Shown one piece after another: positions 17,361 to 26,178 of a DNA stretch of 64,000 nt; within the stretch, counting starts at the first letter, position 1, and the number at the start of each line of letters is the position of its first letter. The notes under the pieces were generated by a model. That model did no database searches and had not been told where the DNA came from. It was given only the letters and a program-made list of their open reading frames with translations. The translations under genes and the position numbers were made by a program. The DNA is from Aestuariivita sp049276915 (GTDB taxonomy: Bacteria; Pseudomonadota; Alphaproteobacteria; Rhodobacterales; Rhodobacteraceae), in contig NZ_JBASXK010000170.1 in NCBI RefSeq assembly GCF_049276915.1, positions 1-64,000 on the forward strand, given 5' to 3'.

Positions 17361-18847
17361 AGCAGATCTCCCTCTGTGTTAACCGTGTCCGCTTCTGCCA
17401 GGGCGGGGTCCAGCGCGCGCACGGTCTCGATGACCACGCGCTCAGCCCCGGAGTTGAGAGCAGCTTTCTCAGCCGCATCTCGCAGCGTCTTGGCAGCGGA
17501 AATTCGTGTCAGGATCGGATGTTGCGCAACGATCCGGTCCAGCATGGCTTGCGCATCGTCATCCCATGGGAAGTCGCGGCGCAGATTGGTTGGTGTGGCC
17601 TCGGCCGCATCCAGATCCGTGCCCAGGGGCAGGATGTGGAACAGCGCATCAAAAAGACCGTTGCAGACCTCCTGGATCAGGTAGGTCGCCCCGGCATAGC
17701 CCATGAACGGTGTCCCCGTGGCGCGCCGGATGGCGGCGCCGGGAAAGCTGGCCGGAATGAACGCAGGCGCGGGACCGAAGCCGGCCTTCAGCTCGGCAAG
17801 GTACATCTTTTCGTTGATCGACCCCATCACGATCAGAGGGCGTTTCTGCCCCATCATCGCGCGCACCTGGTCGTTGTTGGTCTTCTTGCCGGCCACGCGG
17901 GCGACCGCAAAGGCGCAAGGAAGGCCCATGTCTTCTTCAAGGAACAACCGGATGCCCCGGGTATAGGTTTCGTTGGCGACAATCGCGAAAGATGCCGTCG
18001 CAAAGAAATCCTGCGTGACCGAGCGCCACAGATCCCAGACCGGCTTGATCGTGGAGTGTTTCTCGCGCTCGATGAACGGTTCGGGATCCAGCCCGGTCAT
18101 CTCGCCCAGCGTGCGCAGGAACTTGGTGGTCGATTCAATTCCGATGGGCGCTTGCAGATAGGGCTTGCCCAGAACTTCGCACAGGCCGCGGCCGAACTCG
18201 CGATACATGCAGACGTTGACATCAGCGTTCACCAGGTTGCGCATCTCGGCAAGATGGGCGCCCAAAGGCATGACCATGTTGATCTCGGCCCCGATGCCTT
18301 CGACAAGGCGGCGGATCTCGGCAAGATCCGACGGCATGTTGAACGTGCCATACATCGGTCCCAGAATGTTCACGCGGGGTTTTGCACCCTCCTCGCGCTT
18401 CTTCTCGGGAGGCATGCGCCCCTTGGTCATTCCGAACTCGGTAAAGATCCAGGTCATCGCGCGATCCGCGCTTTCCCACTGATCTTCATCAATCGTCCGG
18501 GGCAGGAACCGCTGAATATTGGTTCCCATGGGTGTCACGCCCCCGCCGATCATCTCGGCGATAGAGCCTGTCACCACGACAGATGGTAAAGCTGGGTCGA
18601 GCACACCCCAAGCTCGCTTCATAGCGCCCTCGGTCCCATCCCGACCCAGCTCTTCTTCTCCTAGCCCTGTGACTACGATCGGAAGTTCGTGCGGAGGCAG
18701 CGCGTCGGTGTAATGCAACACGCTGGTGACTGGTAGATTTTCGCAGCCCACGGGGCCGTCGATGACAACTTGCAGGCCCTTGACGGCACAGAACGCATAT
18801 ACCGCGCCCCAGTATCCGCCCGCCCGATCGTGATCCTGGATCAGCAT
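17357..18847 (-). CDS. bchZ: chlorophyllide a reductase subunit Z
   Basis: 496 aa nitrogenase-like beta subunit of chlorophyllide a oxidoreductase, which reduces the C7-C8 double bond of ring B to make the bacteriochlorin. It opens MLIQDHDRAGGYWGAVYAFCAVKGLQVVIDGPVGCENLP, with the cluster-ligating Cys in GPVGCENLP. It overlaps bchY by 1 bp (TGATG) and pufQ by 4 bp. It works as a heterotetramer with BchY, receiving electrons from BchX. Confidence 0.97.
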   Translation of the reverse strand: MLIQDHDRAGGYWGAVYAFCAVKGLQVVIDGPVGCENLPVTSVLHYTDALPPHELPIVVTGLGEEELGRDGTEGAMKRAWGVLDPALPSVVVTGSIAEMIGGGVTPMGTNIQRFLPRTIDEDQWESADRAMTWIFTEFGMTKGRMPPEKKREEGAKPRVNILGPMYGTFNMPSDLAEIRRLVEGIGAEINMVMPLGAHLAEMRNLVNADVNVCMYREFGRGLCEVLGKPYLQAPIGIESTTKFLRTLGEMTGLDPEPFIEREKHSTIKPVWDLWRSVTQDFFATASFAIVANETYTRGIRLFLEEDMGLPCAFAVARVAGKKTNNDQVRAMMGQKRPLIVMGSINEKMYLAELKAGFGPAPAFIPASFPGAAIRRATGTPFMGYAGATYLIQEVCNGLFDALFHILPLGTDLDAAEATPTNLRRDFPWDDDAQAMLDRIVAQHPILTRISAAKTLRDAAEKAALNSGAERVVIETVRALDPALAEADTVNTEGDLL

Positions 18848-20415
18848 CAGATCATCTCCTGGGCTTTGGCAGCGCGTGCCTGCTTGTCGAGTTTCTTCTG
18901 ATGAGCCGCCCGGAAATCGGGACGCAGATTGGGATCGCCTTCCCAGACACCTGCGGTATCGCCTTCGCCGACGCCCTCAAAGAACGCCTTCATCTTGTCC
19001 ATGCGTCCCTTGTTGGCGATGGCGGCATTGACCACCTGCGCCAACGAGCCTGCACCGGCCGGACCCATAAGCGGGCGCGCCGAGATCAGGTTGGTGAAGT
19101 ACAGCCCCGGAATACCCAGCTCCTTGGCCTTCTGGACAACCGGCGTCGTGCCGATGGCCAGATCGGGTTTGATCGCTTCCATCGCTGCACAGTCATCTTC
19201 CAGAGAGGCGCGGAATTTCACTTTGACGCCTTTGGCCGCCAGCCATTCGGCATCCGCCGCCGACCAGGGCGACTTGGCGCAAGCCGTGCCGACATAGGGC
19301 ACGTTGGCTCCGCTTTCGATCAACAAGCGGGCAACCAGCAGTTCGCTGCCTTCATATCCGCTTAACGTGATCGTGCCGTTGATCGGCATTCCCGCCAGCG
19401 CGCCTTTGATGGCAGGCAGGAACGCGTTCTGGGACGCGGCTACTTTGTCTGCGGCCAGACCGAACGTATCGCCAAGCGCGGAAAGCCAGGCGGCAGTGCC
19501 GTCATAGCCAACAGGTGCTGAGCCAAGGACAGGGCGCCCTGCAGCTTCAAATTCACGCACGGCAGCGGTATAGAAGGGGTGGATCGCCGCAACCGCGCCA
19601 CAGTCGAGCGCGGCATAAAGCTCGCGCCATTCCCGGCAGGGTACGACCGGTCCGGCCGCAAGACCCATCGGTGCCAGCATTTGCCCGATAATCATCGGAT
19701 CGGCGGGGAACATTTCGCCTAGCAGGGTCACCGTGGGTCTATCTGATTTCCCACCCACGGGGGCTGCCACCGGCCCTGCCTCGATCTCGGCACGGGCATA
19801 GTTCAGCATGGCCCCGGCCAGAACGTCCTTGGCCTCGGCATGGGTAGGAATTCCAAATCCGGGCACGTCGATACCGACGATCCGGACACCATTGATCTCG
19901 CTGGGCAGCAAGCGCAGCGGCACACCGCTTGCAGTGGGCACGCAAAGATTGGTGACCACGATCGCATCAAAGCGATCCGGGTCCGCCATCTCATGCACAC
20001 TGTCACGGATGTCTTCGAAAAGTTTCCCGGTGACCAGCGTTTCCGAATTGAACGGAACATAGCCAACCGAGCGGCGCGCCCCATAGAAATGGGTCACGAA
20101 TGTCAGCCCATAGACACAACAGGCCGACCCGCTGAGAACAGTCGCCACGCGGCGCATCCGCATGCCCACGCGCATGGACCCGAAGGCGGGGCACATGGAT
20201 TGCGGTTTGTCATGGGGGCCCTGGGGATAATCCCTGGCATATTGCTCGAGGATCCCGGAATTGCCGGACAGTTCCGCGGCTTTCTTCATTTCCGAACCGG
20301 AATGACACCCCAGACCATCGGTGATGACCGGAGCGGCGTCGGGCGCGTGAACGCGCGCGTCGCCTTCGATCACTTCAGCCTCCGCAGCTGTGTCGTATCT
20401 GATTTCCTCGGTCAT
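18847..20415 (-). CDS. bchY: chlorophyllide a reductase subunit Y
   Basis: 522 aa nitrogenase-like alpha subunit partner of BchZ. Candidate cluster cysteines are in DGLGCHSGSEM, SMCPAFGSM and LSGSACCVYGLTFVTHFYGARRSVGYVPF. The acidic N-terminal extension before residue 30 is poorly conserved in the family. It sits between bchX and bchZ with a 4-bp gap and a 1-bp overlap, so the three reductase subunits are made together. Confidence 0.97.
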   Translation of the reverse strand: MTEEIRYDTAAEAEVIEGDARVHAPDAAPVITDGLGCHSGSEMKKAAELSGNSGILEQYARDYPQGPHDKPQSMCPAFGSMRVGMRMRRVATVLSGSACCVYGLTFVTHFYGARRSVGYVPFNSETLVTGKLFEDIRDSVHEMADPDRFDAIVVTNLCVPTASGVPLRLLPSEINGVRIVGIDVPGFGIPTHAEAKDVLAGAMLNYARAEIEAGPVAAPVGGKSDRPTVTLLGEMFPADPMIIGQMLAPMGLAAGPVVPCREWRELYAALDCGAVAAIHPFYTAAVREFEAAGRPVLGSAPVGYDGTAAWLSALGDTFGLAADKVAASQNAFLPAIKGALAGMPINGTITLSGYEGSELLVARLLIESGANVPYVGTACAKSPWSAADAEWLAAKGVKVKFRASLEDDCAAMEAIKPDLAIGTTPVVQKAKELGIPGLYFTNLISARPLMGPAGAGSLAQVVNAAIANKGRMDKMKAFFEGVGEGDTAGVWEGDPNLRPDFRAAHQKKLDKQARAAKAQEMI

Positions 20416-20419
20416 CAGA

Positions 20420-21424
20420 TCATGCCTCGTCGTAAACGACTTCTAGGGATTTCATCGGCTTGGCATTCTTGCCGCGCATGTCGGTGTCGGTGGCCGGAAC
20501 CAGCTCCACGCCGGCGCCGGTTTCAGATCCGTCAAACAGCTCAAGCAACTCGTCCTGAGACAGGGCGGTCGGGCGCATCGGCGGCGCTTCGGCCACGTTG
20601 TCGCCAAGGGCGGCAAACAGCGCGCCCCATTCGCTTTCAGCGGTGCCGACGATCTGGTAGTTCGCGGACTTCTTGCGCAGATCATCGTTCTGCGGGATCG
20701 ACGCGAGGATCGGAATTTCGACCGCTTCGGCAAAGGCCTGCGCCTCGCCCGAGCCATCATCCTTGTTGATGACCAGACCGGCTACGCCGACGTTGCCACC
20801 CAGCTTTCGGAAATACTCCACGGCCGAACAGACGTTGTTGGCAACATAGAGAGACTGCAGGTCGTTCGAGGCAACCAGAATGACCTTCTGCGCCATGTCA
20901 CGGGCAATCGGCAGGCCGAAACCGCCGCAGACCACATCGCCCAGGAAGTCGAGCAGGACATAGTCGAAATCCCAGTCATGAAAGCCCAGCTTTTCCAGCA
21001 GCTCAAAGCCGTGGATGATTCCGCGACCGCCACAACCGCGACCCACTTCGGGTCCGCCAAGCTCCATGGCGAACACGCCGCCGCGCTTGAAGCAGACATC
21101 ACCGATCTTGACCTCTTCACCGGCCAGCTTCTTCCTGGTCGAGGTTTCGATGATGGTCGGGCAGGCCTTGCCACCAAACAAAAGGCTGGTGGTGTCGGAT
21201 TTGGGATCGCAGCCGATCAGCAGCACGCGCTTGCCCTGCTCGGCCATCATGTGGCTGAGGTTGGCCAGCGTGAACGACTTGCCGATCCCGCCTTTCCCAT
21301 AGATCGCGATGATCTGGGTTTTCTTCGTCGGTTCCCCGCGGGGAACCTCCAATGTGGGCTCCTCTGCGGCTTCGTCGCGCAAGCGCTGATCAAAGTCCTT
21401 CAGGTTCGGTACTTCGTCTTTCAT
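20420..21424 (-). CDS. bchX: chlorophyllide a reductase iron protein subunit X
   Basis: 334 aa NifH-like ATPase that delivers electrons to BchYZ. The P-loop GKGGIGKS is at residues 43-50, the switch/Walker B region includes LLDFLGDVVCGGFG, and the two 4Fe-4S cysteines at the dimer interface are those in GRGCGGRG and VVCGGFG. The start MKDEVPNLKDFDQRL at 21424 overlaps the bchC stop (ATGA); the in-frame start 5 codons upstream lacks support. Confidence 0.97.
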   Translation of the reverse strand: MKDEVPNLKDFDQRLRDEAAEEPTLEVPRGEPTKKTQIIAIYGKGGIGKSFTLANLSHMMAEQGKRVLLIGCDPKSDTTSLLFGGKACPTIIETSTRKKLAGEEVKIGDVCFKRGGVFAMELGGPEVGRGCGGRGIIHGFELLEKLGFHDWDFDYVLLDFLGDVVCGGFGLPIARDMAQKVILVASNDLQSLYVANNVCSAVEYFRKLGGNVGVAGLVINKDDGSGEAQAFAEAVEIPILASIPQNDDLRKKSANYQIVGTAESEWGALFAALGDNVAEAPPMRPTALSQDELLELFDGSETGAGVELVPATDTDMRGKNAKPMKSLEVVYDEA

Positions 21425-22362
21425 GCCGAGGGCTCCCAATTGAGTATCATCTTCAGGCAGGCCGGATCTTCGAAGGCCGTGCGATAGGCATCAGGAGCGT
21501 CTGGCGAGGACGCCTGATGTGTAATCAGTCCATTCAGGCTGAGCGCGCCGCTTTCAACGAGAGCGCGCGTTGCGGTGAGGTCGTCACGCTGCCATTCGGC
21601 GGCAACGCGGAAGCGTGCCTCTTTCATGAAGGCGGGCGGGAAAGAGAAACTCAGCGCTTCGGTGTAAAAGCCGGCCAGAACGATCTCGCCGCCCTTCACG
21701 ATACGTCCCACCAGATCATTCAGCAGCGCGCCATTTCCAGACGCGTCATAGATCGCGCGGTAATCGCGACGCGGATCATCCTCGGGCGAAAGAACTTCAT
21801 AGCCCTCGGCACCGCCCTGGCGATCCTTGTTGATCTCCCAGACAGTTGGCGCAGGCGCTCCGGCAGCAATCGTCAGACGTGCCAGCAGGCGACCCAGAAC
21901 ACCGTGACCGACGATCAGGTCGGGCACGGCCTTGTCCATACCCGCCATGGCGTGGCGCGCGGTGGCGGCCAGCGCAAGAAGCGCGCCTTCGGCCCCAAGA
22001 GCCTTGTCGATTCGAGTCACGCGGGCGGCGTCACTGACGACCCGCCCAGCTGCGCCGCCAAACAGGCCAAACGCACCGTCATAGCAATTCGCGCCGGGCA
22101 CAAAGACCCGGTCGCCCGGCTTGAAGCCGGTCAGCGCGCCGGCTTCGACCACTTCGCCCGCAGCCTCATAGCCCGGAACAAGCGGATAGCCCATGCCGGG
22201 GAAGGGTGGCATCTGCCCGGACCAGAACAGTTTTTCAGTCCCGGTCGATATCCCGGAGTGTGAAATGTCGATGATCAGGTCGTTTTCGCCCGGATCGTTC
22301 AGCTTGATGCGCTCTAATCCAAGATCCTTTGGCCCCCGCAAGAGCACCGCGTCGGTATGCAT
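21421..22362 (-). CDS. bchC: bacteriochlorophyllide a dehydrogenase BchC
   Basis: 313 aa zinc-less MDR-type dehydrogenase that oxidises the 3-hydroxyethyl group to the 3-acetyl group of bacteriochlorophyllide. It begins MHTDAVLLRGPKDLGLERIKL; GVLGRLLARL is the Rossmann segment. It heads the bchCXYZ-puf block and is preceded by a 134-bp control region with a promoter overlapped by two PpsR/CrtJ palindromes. Upstream readthrough from crtEF is also likely (superoperon). Confidence 0.96.
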   Translation of the reverse strand: MHTDAVLLRGPKDLGLERIKLNDPGENDLIIDISHSGISTGTEKLFWSGQMPPFPGMGYPLVPGYEAAGEVVEAGALTGFKPGDRVFVPGANCYDGAFGLFGGAAGRVVSDAARVTRIDKALGAEGALLALAATARHAMAGMDKAVPDLIVGHGVLGRLLARLTIAAGAPAPTVWEINKDRQGGAEGYEVLSPEDDPRRDYRAIYDASGNGALLNDLVGRIVKGGEIVLAGFYTEALSFSFPPAFMKEARFRVAAEWQRDDLTATRALVESGALSLNGLITHQASSPDAPDAYRTAFEDPACLKMILNWEPSA

Positions 22363-22435
22363 GTCGGCCTCCTGTACATCGTGCCGGTCTCGGAACGGTG
22401 CGGGTCAAAGACTCGGACCATCCATTTTGTCGCAC

Positions 22436-22479
22436 TGTCAGTTTAACCTGACAGTTCAAAGTGTCAATTACTTTAGACA
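22436..22479 (-). promoter_or_regulatory. bchC promoter with two PpsR/CrtJ sites
   Basis: Two perfect TGT-N12-ACA palindromes: TGTCAGTTTAACCTGACA at 22436-22453 and TGTCAATTACTTTAGACA at 22462-22479, separated by exactly 8 bp, the spacing known for cooperative CrtJ binding at R. capsulatus bchC. Read leftward, TTGACA (22467-22462) and TAAACT (22445-22440) form a -35/-10 pair with a 16-bp spacer, so each box covers one promoter element. This fits aerobic or light repression by PpsR, whose gene is not in the window. Confidence 0.88.
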
Positions 22480-22496
22480 CTTTATCTGTGGAAATG

Positions 22497-23615
22497 TCAG
22501 CCCGGCTTCACGGCCGTCAAAACGCGCGTGACATAGGCGCGTTTCGGGGTCGGACTCTGGATGTTCTCAAAGCCCGCAGCACGGCAAAGTGCACCGATAT
22601 CCTCGGCAGAGCGCGCGCGCCCGGTCTGCATCGCCATCGTGTAGAAGGCGAAATAGACATCACCGGAAAGTTCAGGGGCCGCGCCGCCGCCCATTGGCTC
22701 GGAAATCAGCAGACGCCCACCGGCAGGCAGCGCGTCATAGACCTTTGCCAGAAGCGCCTGAACCGTGGAATCAGCGTGATCATAAAGAACCCGGATCAAC
22801 GAGATCGCATCCGCCCCCTCGGGCAGCGAATCCTCTCGGAACGATCCATCATCGATTCGCACCCGGTCCGCCATGCCTGCAGCGGCAAAGCGCTCGCTGG
22901 CATCCGGGACGACCTGGGGCAGATCGAACAGCGTCATTTCAAGCTTGGGATAGGCTGTGCCCACCGCCTCGAGAAACGCGCCGGTCCCGCCGCCGATATC
23001 AAGCAGATGCCTGACGCCTTTCAGGCTGACGCTTTGCAACGTGTCCTGCGCAACAAGCAGCTGGCTTTGCGCCATCAGATCAGAATAGGTCCGCGCCACA
23101 TCCGGCGCGACATCGCCCCACGCGCCAAACACATACGGCCAGAACTCGGACAGTTCAGTCGCTTCGGGACCGCGCAGCAAGGCCACCGGATCTTCAAGAT
23201 CACGATAGAACGCACGGTGGTGGCGGATCATCGCCTCAAGCCCGGGCACCCCCATCAGAGCCGCACCCTGACGGGCCAGCGCATACCGCCCCCCGCGCTT
23301 GCGCCTGAGCAGGCCCAAGGCCGCACCGGCCTGCAAAAGCACCTGCATCCGGTCCGCGGGAATATCAACGGCATGGCCCATCTGCTGGGCCGTGAGGGGG
23401 CCTGCACGCAGTCGGCGAAACACATCCAGCTCGACCAGAGCCATCAGAACCTGGCTTTTGACAAAGCCCTGAACCACGTCGAACAGCGCGGCGCCATCCC
23501 GGCGTGCGCGTCCGCGGGTCAGGGGAAAATCACTGGCCCAGCGCTGAAAACCAGGGCGCGCGACAAGACGGTTCATCCATCCGCCGCGCCAGCCTTCTGT
23601 CGCCTCGCCAGCCAT
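22497..23615 (-). CDS. crtF: demethylspheroidene/hydroxyneurosporene O-methyltransferase CrtF
   Basis: 372 aa SAM-dependent methyltransferase that methylates the C-1 hydroxyl of acyclic carotenoids. A winged-helix dimerisation domain (about residues 55-120, LTAQQMGHAVDIPADRMQVLLQAGAALGLL) precedes the SAM-binding core with LLDIGGGTGAFLEAV and the catalytic-type VLYDHAD segment. It starts 1 bp after the crtE stop. It ends shortly before the bchC control region. CrtF with CrtC and CrtD makes spheroidene. Confidence 0.94.
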   Translation of the reverse strand: MAGEATEGWRGGWMNRLVARPGFQRWASDFPLTRGRARRDGAALFDVVQGFVKSQVLMALVELDVFRRLRAGPLTAQQMGHAVDIPADRMQVLLQAGAALGLLRRKRGGRYALARQGAALMGVPGLEAMIRHHRAFYRDLEDPVALLRGPEATELSEFWPYVFGAWGDVAPDVARTYSDLMAQSQLLVAQDTLQSVSLKGVRHLLDIGGGTGAFLEAVGTAYPKLEMTLFDLPQVVPDASERFAAAGMADRVRIDDGSFREDSLPEGADAISLIRVLYDHADSTVQALLAKVYDALPAGGRLLISEPMGGGAAPELSGDVYFAFYTMAMQTGRARSAEDIGALCRAAGFENIQSPTPKRAYVTRVLTAVKPG

Positions 23616-23616
23616 A

Positions 23617-24486
23617 TCAGATGGCTTGCCGCGCAGGCATCACGGGGGTCAGACGTTCGGCATAGGCGCGCACCATCTGGGCCAGCTGTGCCTCGCCCGG
23701 GCAGGAGGGGATCGACGCGATCGCGCCGCCCAGAATATCCTTCAGACGCGAGACCGCGCCCTGCACACCCAGTTCGGTCACCGCATTGGGCCGCCCGTGC
23801 AGATCGTCCTGACCTGCGGGCTTGCCAAGTGTTTCCTCATCATAAAGCGCGTCGCGCAGATCATCGGCGACTTGGAAGGCCTCGCCGATCCGGGCACCCA
23901 GTTCGAACCAGGGTTCGGCCTCCTGTCCGGCGGCAATCGCGCCCATCTGGGTCGCCGCGATGAACAACGCCCCCGTCTTGGCCTGATGATAGGCCGAGAG
24001 ATCAATCTTGGCCTCGCTCTCCCAGCCCTGCCCGGCGCAGATACCAAAGGGCATCCCCGACCGCTTGGCCAGCGTCAGAAGCATTTGCGCCGTGCGCTGG
24101 GGATCGTCCTCGGACACCCGCGCCAGCACCTCGAACGCCATGATGATCAGGCTGTCACCGGTCAGCACGGCCAATGGTTCGGAAAACGCGCGGTGCACCG
24201 AGGGCTTGCCCCGGCGGGTTGCCGCATCGTCAAAGCAGGGCAGATCGTCATGCACGAGGCTTGCGCAGTGAATAAGCTCAAGCGCGGTCGCCGCCGCATC
24301 CGTCAGCCGCGGGCGATCATCGCCGCAGGCCAGGGCAACGGACATGCAGATCGTGGGGCGGATCCGCGCACCACCCGGTGCCGTGGCATAGGCGAGCGCC
24401 TCGGCCAGTCTTGGCGGGGCAACCTTGCCCTGACCTGAGAGAATGGCCTGCGTTATCGCAGCTTCGATCCGTGTCGTCAGAGGCAT
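23617..24486 (-). CDS. crtE: geranylgeranyl diphosphate synthase CrtE
   Basis: 289 aa trans-prenyltransferase making the C20 precursor of carotenoids and of the bacteriochlorophyll phytyl/geranylgeranyl tail. The first Asp-rich motif is DDLPCFDDAATRRGKPSVH and the second is DDLRDALYDEE, which begins QVADDLRD in place of the commoner DDILD. It is the first gene of the leftward superoperon, divergent from crtD across a 112-bp region with two PpsR boxes. The paralogue ispA at 40020 is the probable FPP/housekeeping synthase. Confidence 0.94.
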   Translation of the reverse strand: MPLTTRIEAAITQAILSGQGKVAPPRLAEALAYATAPGGARIRPTICMSVALACGDDRPRLTDAAATALELIHCASLVHDDLPCFDDAATRRGKPSVHRAFSEPLAVLTGDSLIIMAFEVLARVSEDDPQRTAQMLLTLAKRSGMPFGICAGQGWESEAKIDLSAYHQAKTGALFIAATQMGAIAAGQEAEPWFELGARIGEAFQVADDLRDALYDEETLGKPAGQDDLHGRPNAVTELGVQGAVSRLKDILGGAIASIPSCPGEAQLAQMVRAYAERLTPVMPARQAI

Positions 24487-24509
24487 GCTGTGGTCCCTTT
24501 TGGCGCAAA

Positions 24510-24551
24510 TGTCACGTGTTCACGACATCTAAGTGTAAATCATACTGGACA
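24510..24551. promoter_or_regulatory. crtE/crtD divergent control region, two PpsR/CrtJ sites
   Basis: Two perfect TGT-N12-ACA boxes: TGTCACGTGTTCACGACA at 24510-24527 and TGTAAATCATACTGGACA at 24534-24551, 6 bp apart. They lie between divergent crtE (start 24486) and crtD (start 24599), so PpsR binding could repress both. Individual -35/-10 elements could not be fixed with confidence. Confidence 0.82.
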
Positions 24552-24598
24552 CTTGCCCTGTCTGAGTCAACTATAAGACGCAATCCGAGGACCCAGAC

Positions 24599-26158
24599 GT
24601 GACCTTTTCTCCAACCCGGTTCGACAAACCCACCGTATCGCGCACGCGCGTTGTCGTGATCGGTGCAGGTGTGGGCGGCCTGGCAAGCGCCATTCGCCTG
24701 GCCGCAGCGGGCCTGAGCGTCACGGTGCTTGAGCGGCACACTCACGCGGGCGGCAAGATCAGAACCCTGCCCAGCGCCGCCGGACCGGTGGATGCGGGGC
24801 CAACGGTTCTGACGATGCGCCAGATGTTTGACGATCTGTTTGCCTGCGCGGGCGCGCGGCTGGACGATCATGTCTCGCTGATCCGGCAGGACCTGCTGGC
24901 CCGGCACGGCTGGAGCGATGGATCACAGTTGGATCTCTTTGCGAGCCCCGATCAGAGCGCCACCGCCGTCAGGGACTTCGCCGGATCGAAATCCGAAGCC
25001 GAGTTCCGGGCCTTCTGCGACAGAAGCCGCGCCCTGTTCGAGGCCTTCGACGCCCCAATGATGCGCGCGGCCGAGCCGAAACTGGGGGCGCTGACACGGC
25101 ATGTTCTGTCAAACCCCTCGGTGATCGGGGCGATGGCACCCCTTTCGACACTGGCCAGCATGCTCCGGCGTCAGTTCAGCGACCCGAGACTGGCGCAACT
25201 GTTCGGGCGCTATGCGACCTATGTGGGCGGATCGCCCTATCAGGCCCCGGCGGTTCTGGGGCTGATCTGGCATGCCGAAGCCACCGGAGTCTGGGTTGTC
25301 AAAGGCGGGATGCACAAGCTGGCCGGAGCCATGTCAGAACTGGCCGCAGCACTGGGCGTCGATATCCGCCTGGGCAGTCATGTGGAGCGCATCGACATCG
25401 CAGAAGGTCGCGCCCGGGCCGTGATCCTGGAAGGCGGCGCGCGCCTGCCCGCCGATGCCATCGTGTTCAACGGCGACCCGCGCGCACTGGCTGCCGGTGC
25501 CCTTGGCCGGGACTGCTCAACCATTGCGCCGCAAACCCTCACGACTCCGCGCTCCTATTCGGCCCGGGTCTACAGCTTTGCCGCAACGCCCCGGGGGCGT
25601 GAGCTTGCGCATCACAATGTGCTTTTTGCCGATGACGCGGCCTCGGAGTTCGACGACCTGAAAGCGGGGCGCATCCCGCAAAACCCCAGCCTCTATATCT
25701 GTGCCGAAGATCGCGGACAGGGCCATGCCCCGCCACCGCTCGAGCGATTCGAGATCATCACGAATGCGCCGGCACGCCCCCAGAACCACACAGACAAGGA
25801 CCTGCAATCATGGCACGAGACGATCATACAGCGGATGCAGTCTTTCGATCTGACATTCACACCGTCACCGGATCTGGAAACGATCACGACTCCGGCGATG
25901 TTCGACCGGCTGTTTCCGCAGACCCAGGGCGCTCTTTACGGGCAAAGCCCGCACGGCATGATGGCAGCGTTTCACAGACCCACGGCGCGCAGCACCATTC
26001 CGGGTCTCTACCTGGTGGGCGGCGGCGCACATCCCGGAGCGGGAGTTCCGATGGCGACGCTTTCGGCCCGGCACGCGGCCGGGGCGATCTTGAGCGACCT
26101 GATTTCAACGTCGACGTTGGGCCGAATGGTTATGCCTGGTGGTATGTCGACGGAATAA
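24599..26158 (+). CDS. crtD: methoxyneurosporene dehydrogenase CrtD
   Basis: 519 aa FAD-dependent carotenoid 3,4-desaturase. The dinucleotide fold VVVIGAGVGGLASAIRLAAAG is at about residues 18-38 and the C-terminal FAD motif is YLVGGGAHPGAGVPMATLSA. The start is GTG at 24599 with a GAGGA site 9 bp upstream. Homology appears to end at about ILSDL; the last 17 residues (from position 26108) are read through DNA whose other frame encodes the conserved start of CrtC, so the natural C-terminus may be shorter or the junction altered. It acts with CrtC and CrtF to give spheroidene. Confidence 0.92.
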   Translation: MTFSPTRFDKPTVSRTRVVVIGAGVGGLASAIRLAAAGLSVTVLERHTHAGGKIRTLPSAAGPVDAGPTVLTMRQMFDDLFACAGARLDDHVSLIRQDLLARHGWSDGSQLDLFASPDQSATAVRDFAGSKSEAEFRAFCDRSRALFEAFDAPMMRAAEPKLGALTRHVLSNPSVIGAMAPLSTLASMLRRQFSDPRLAQLFGRYATYVGGSPYQAPAVLGLIWHAEATGVWVVKGGMHKLAGAMSELAAALGVDIRLGSHVERIDIAEGRARAVILEGGARLPADAIVFNGDPRALAAGALGRDCSTIAPQTLTTPRSYSARVYSFAATPRGRELAHHNVLFADDAASEFDDLKAGRIPQNPSLYICAEDRGQGHAPPPLERFEIITNAPARPQNHTDKDLQSWHETIIQRMQSFDLTFTPSPDLETITTPAMFDRLFPQTQGALYGQSPHGMMAAFHRPTARSTIPGLYLVGGGAHPGAGVPMATLSARHAAGAILSDLISTSTLGRMVMPGGMSTE

Positions 26159-26178
26159 GCGACGACGGCACACGAGCG

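Noticed and set aside
22461..23963. 500-codon rightward open frame opposite crtF/crtE
   Set aside because: It crosses two real leftward genes and a promoter region; composition is antisense-like.
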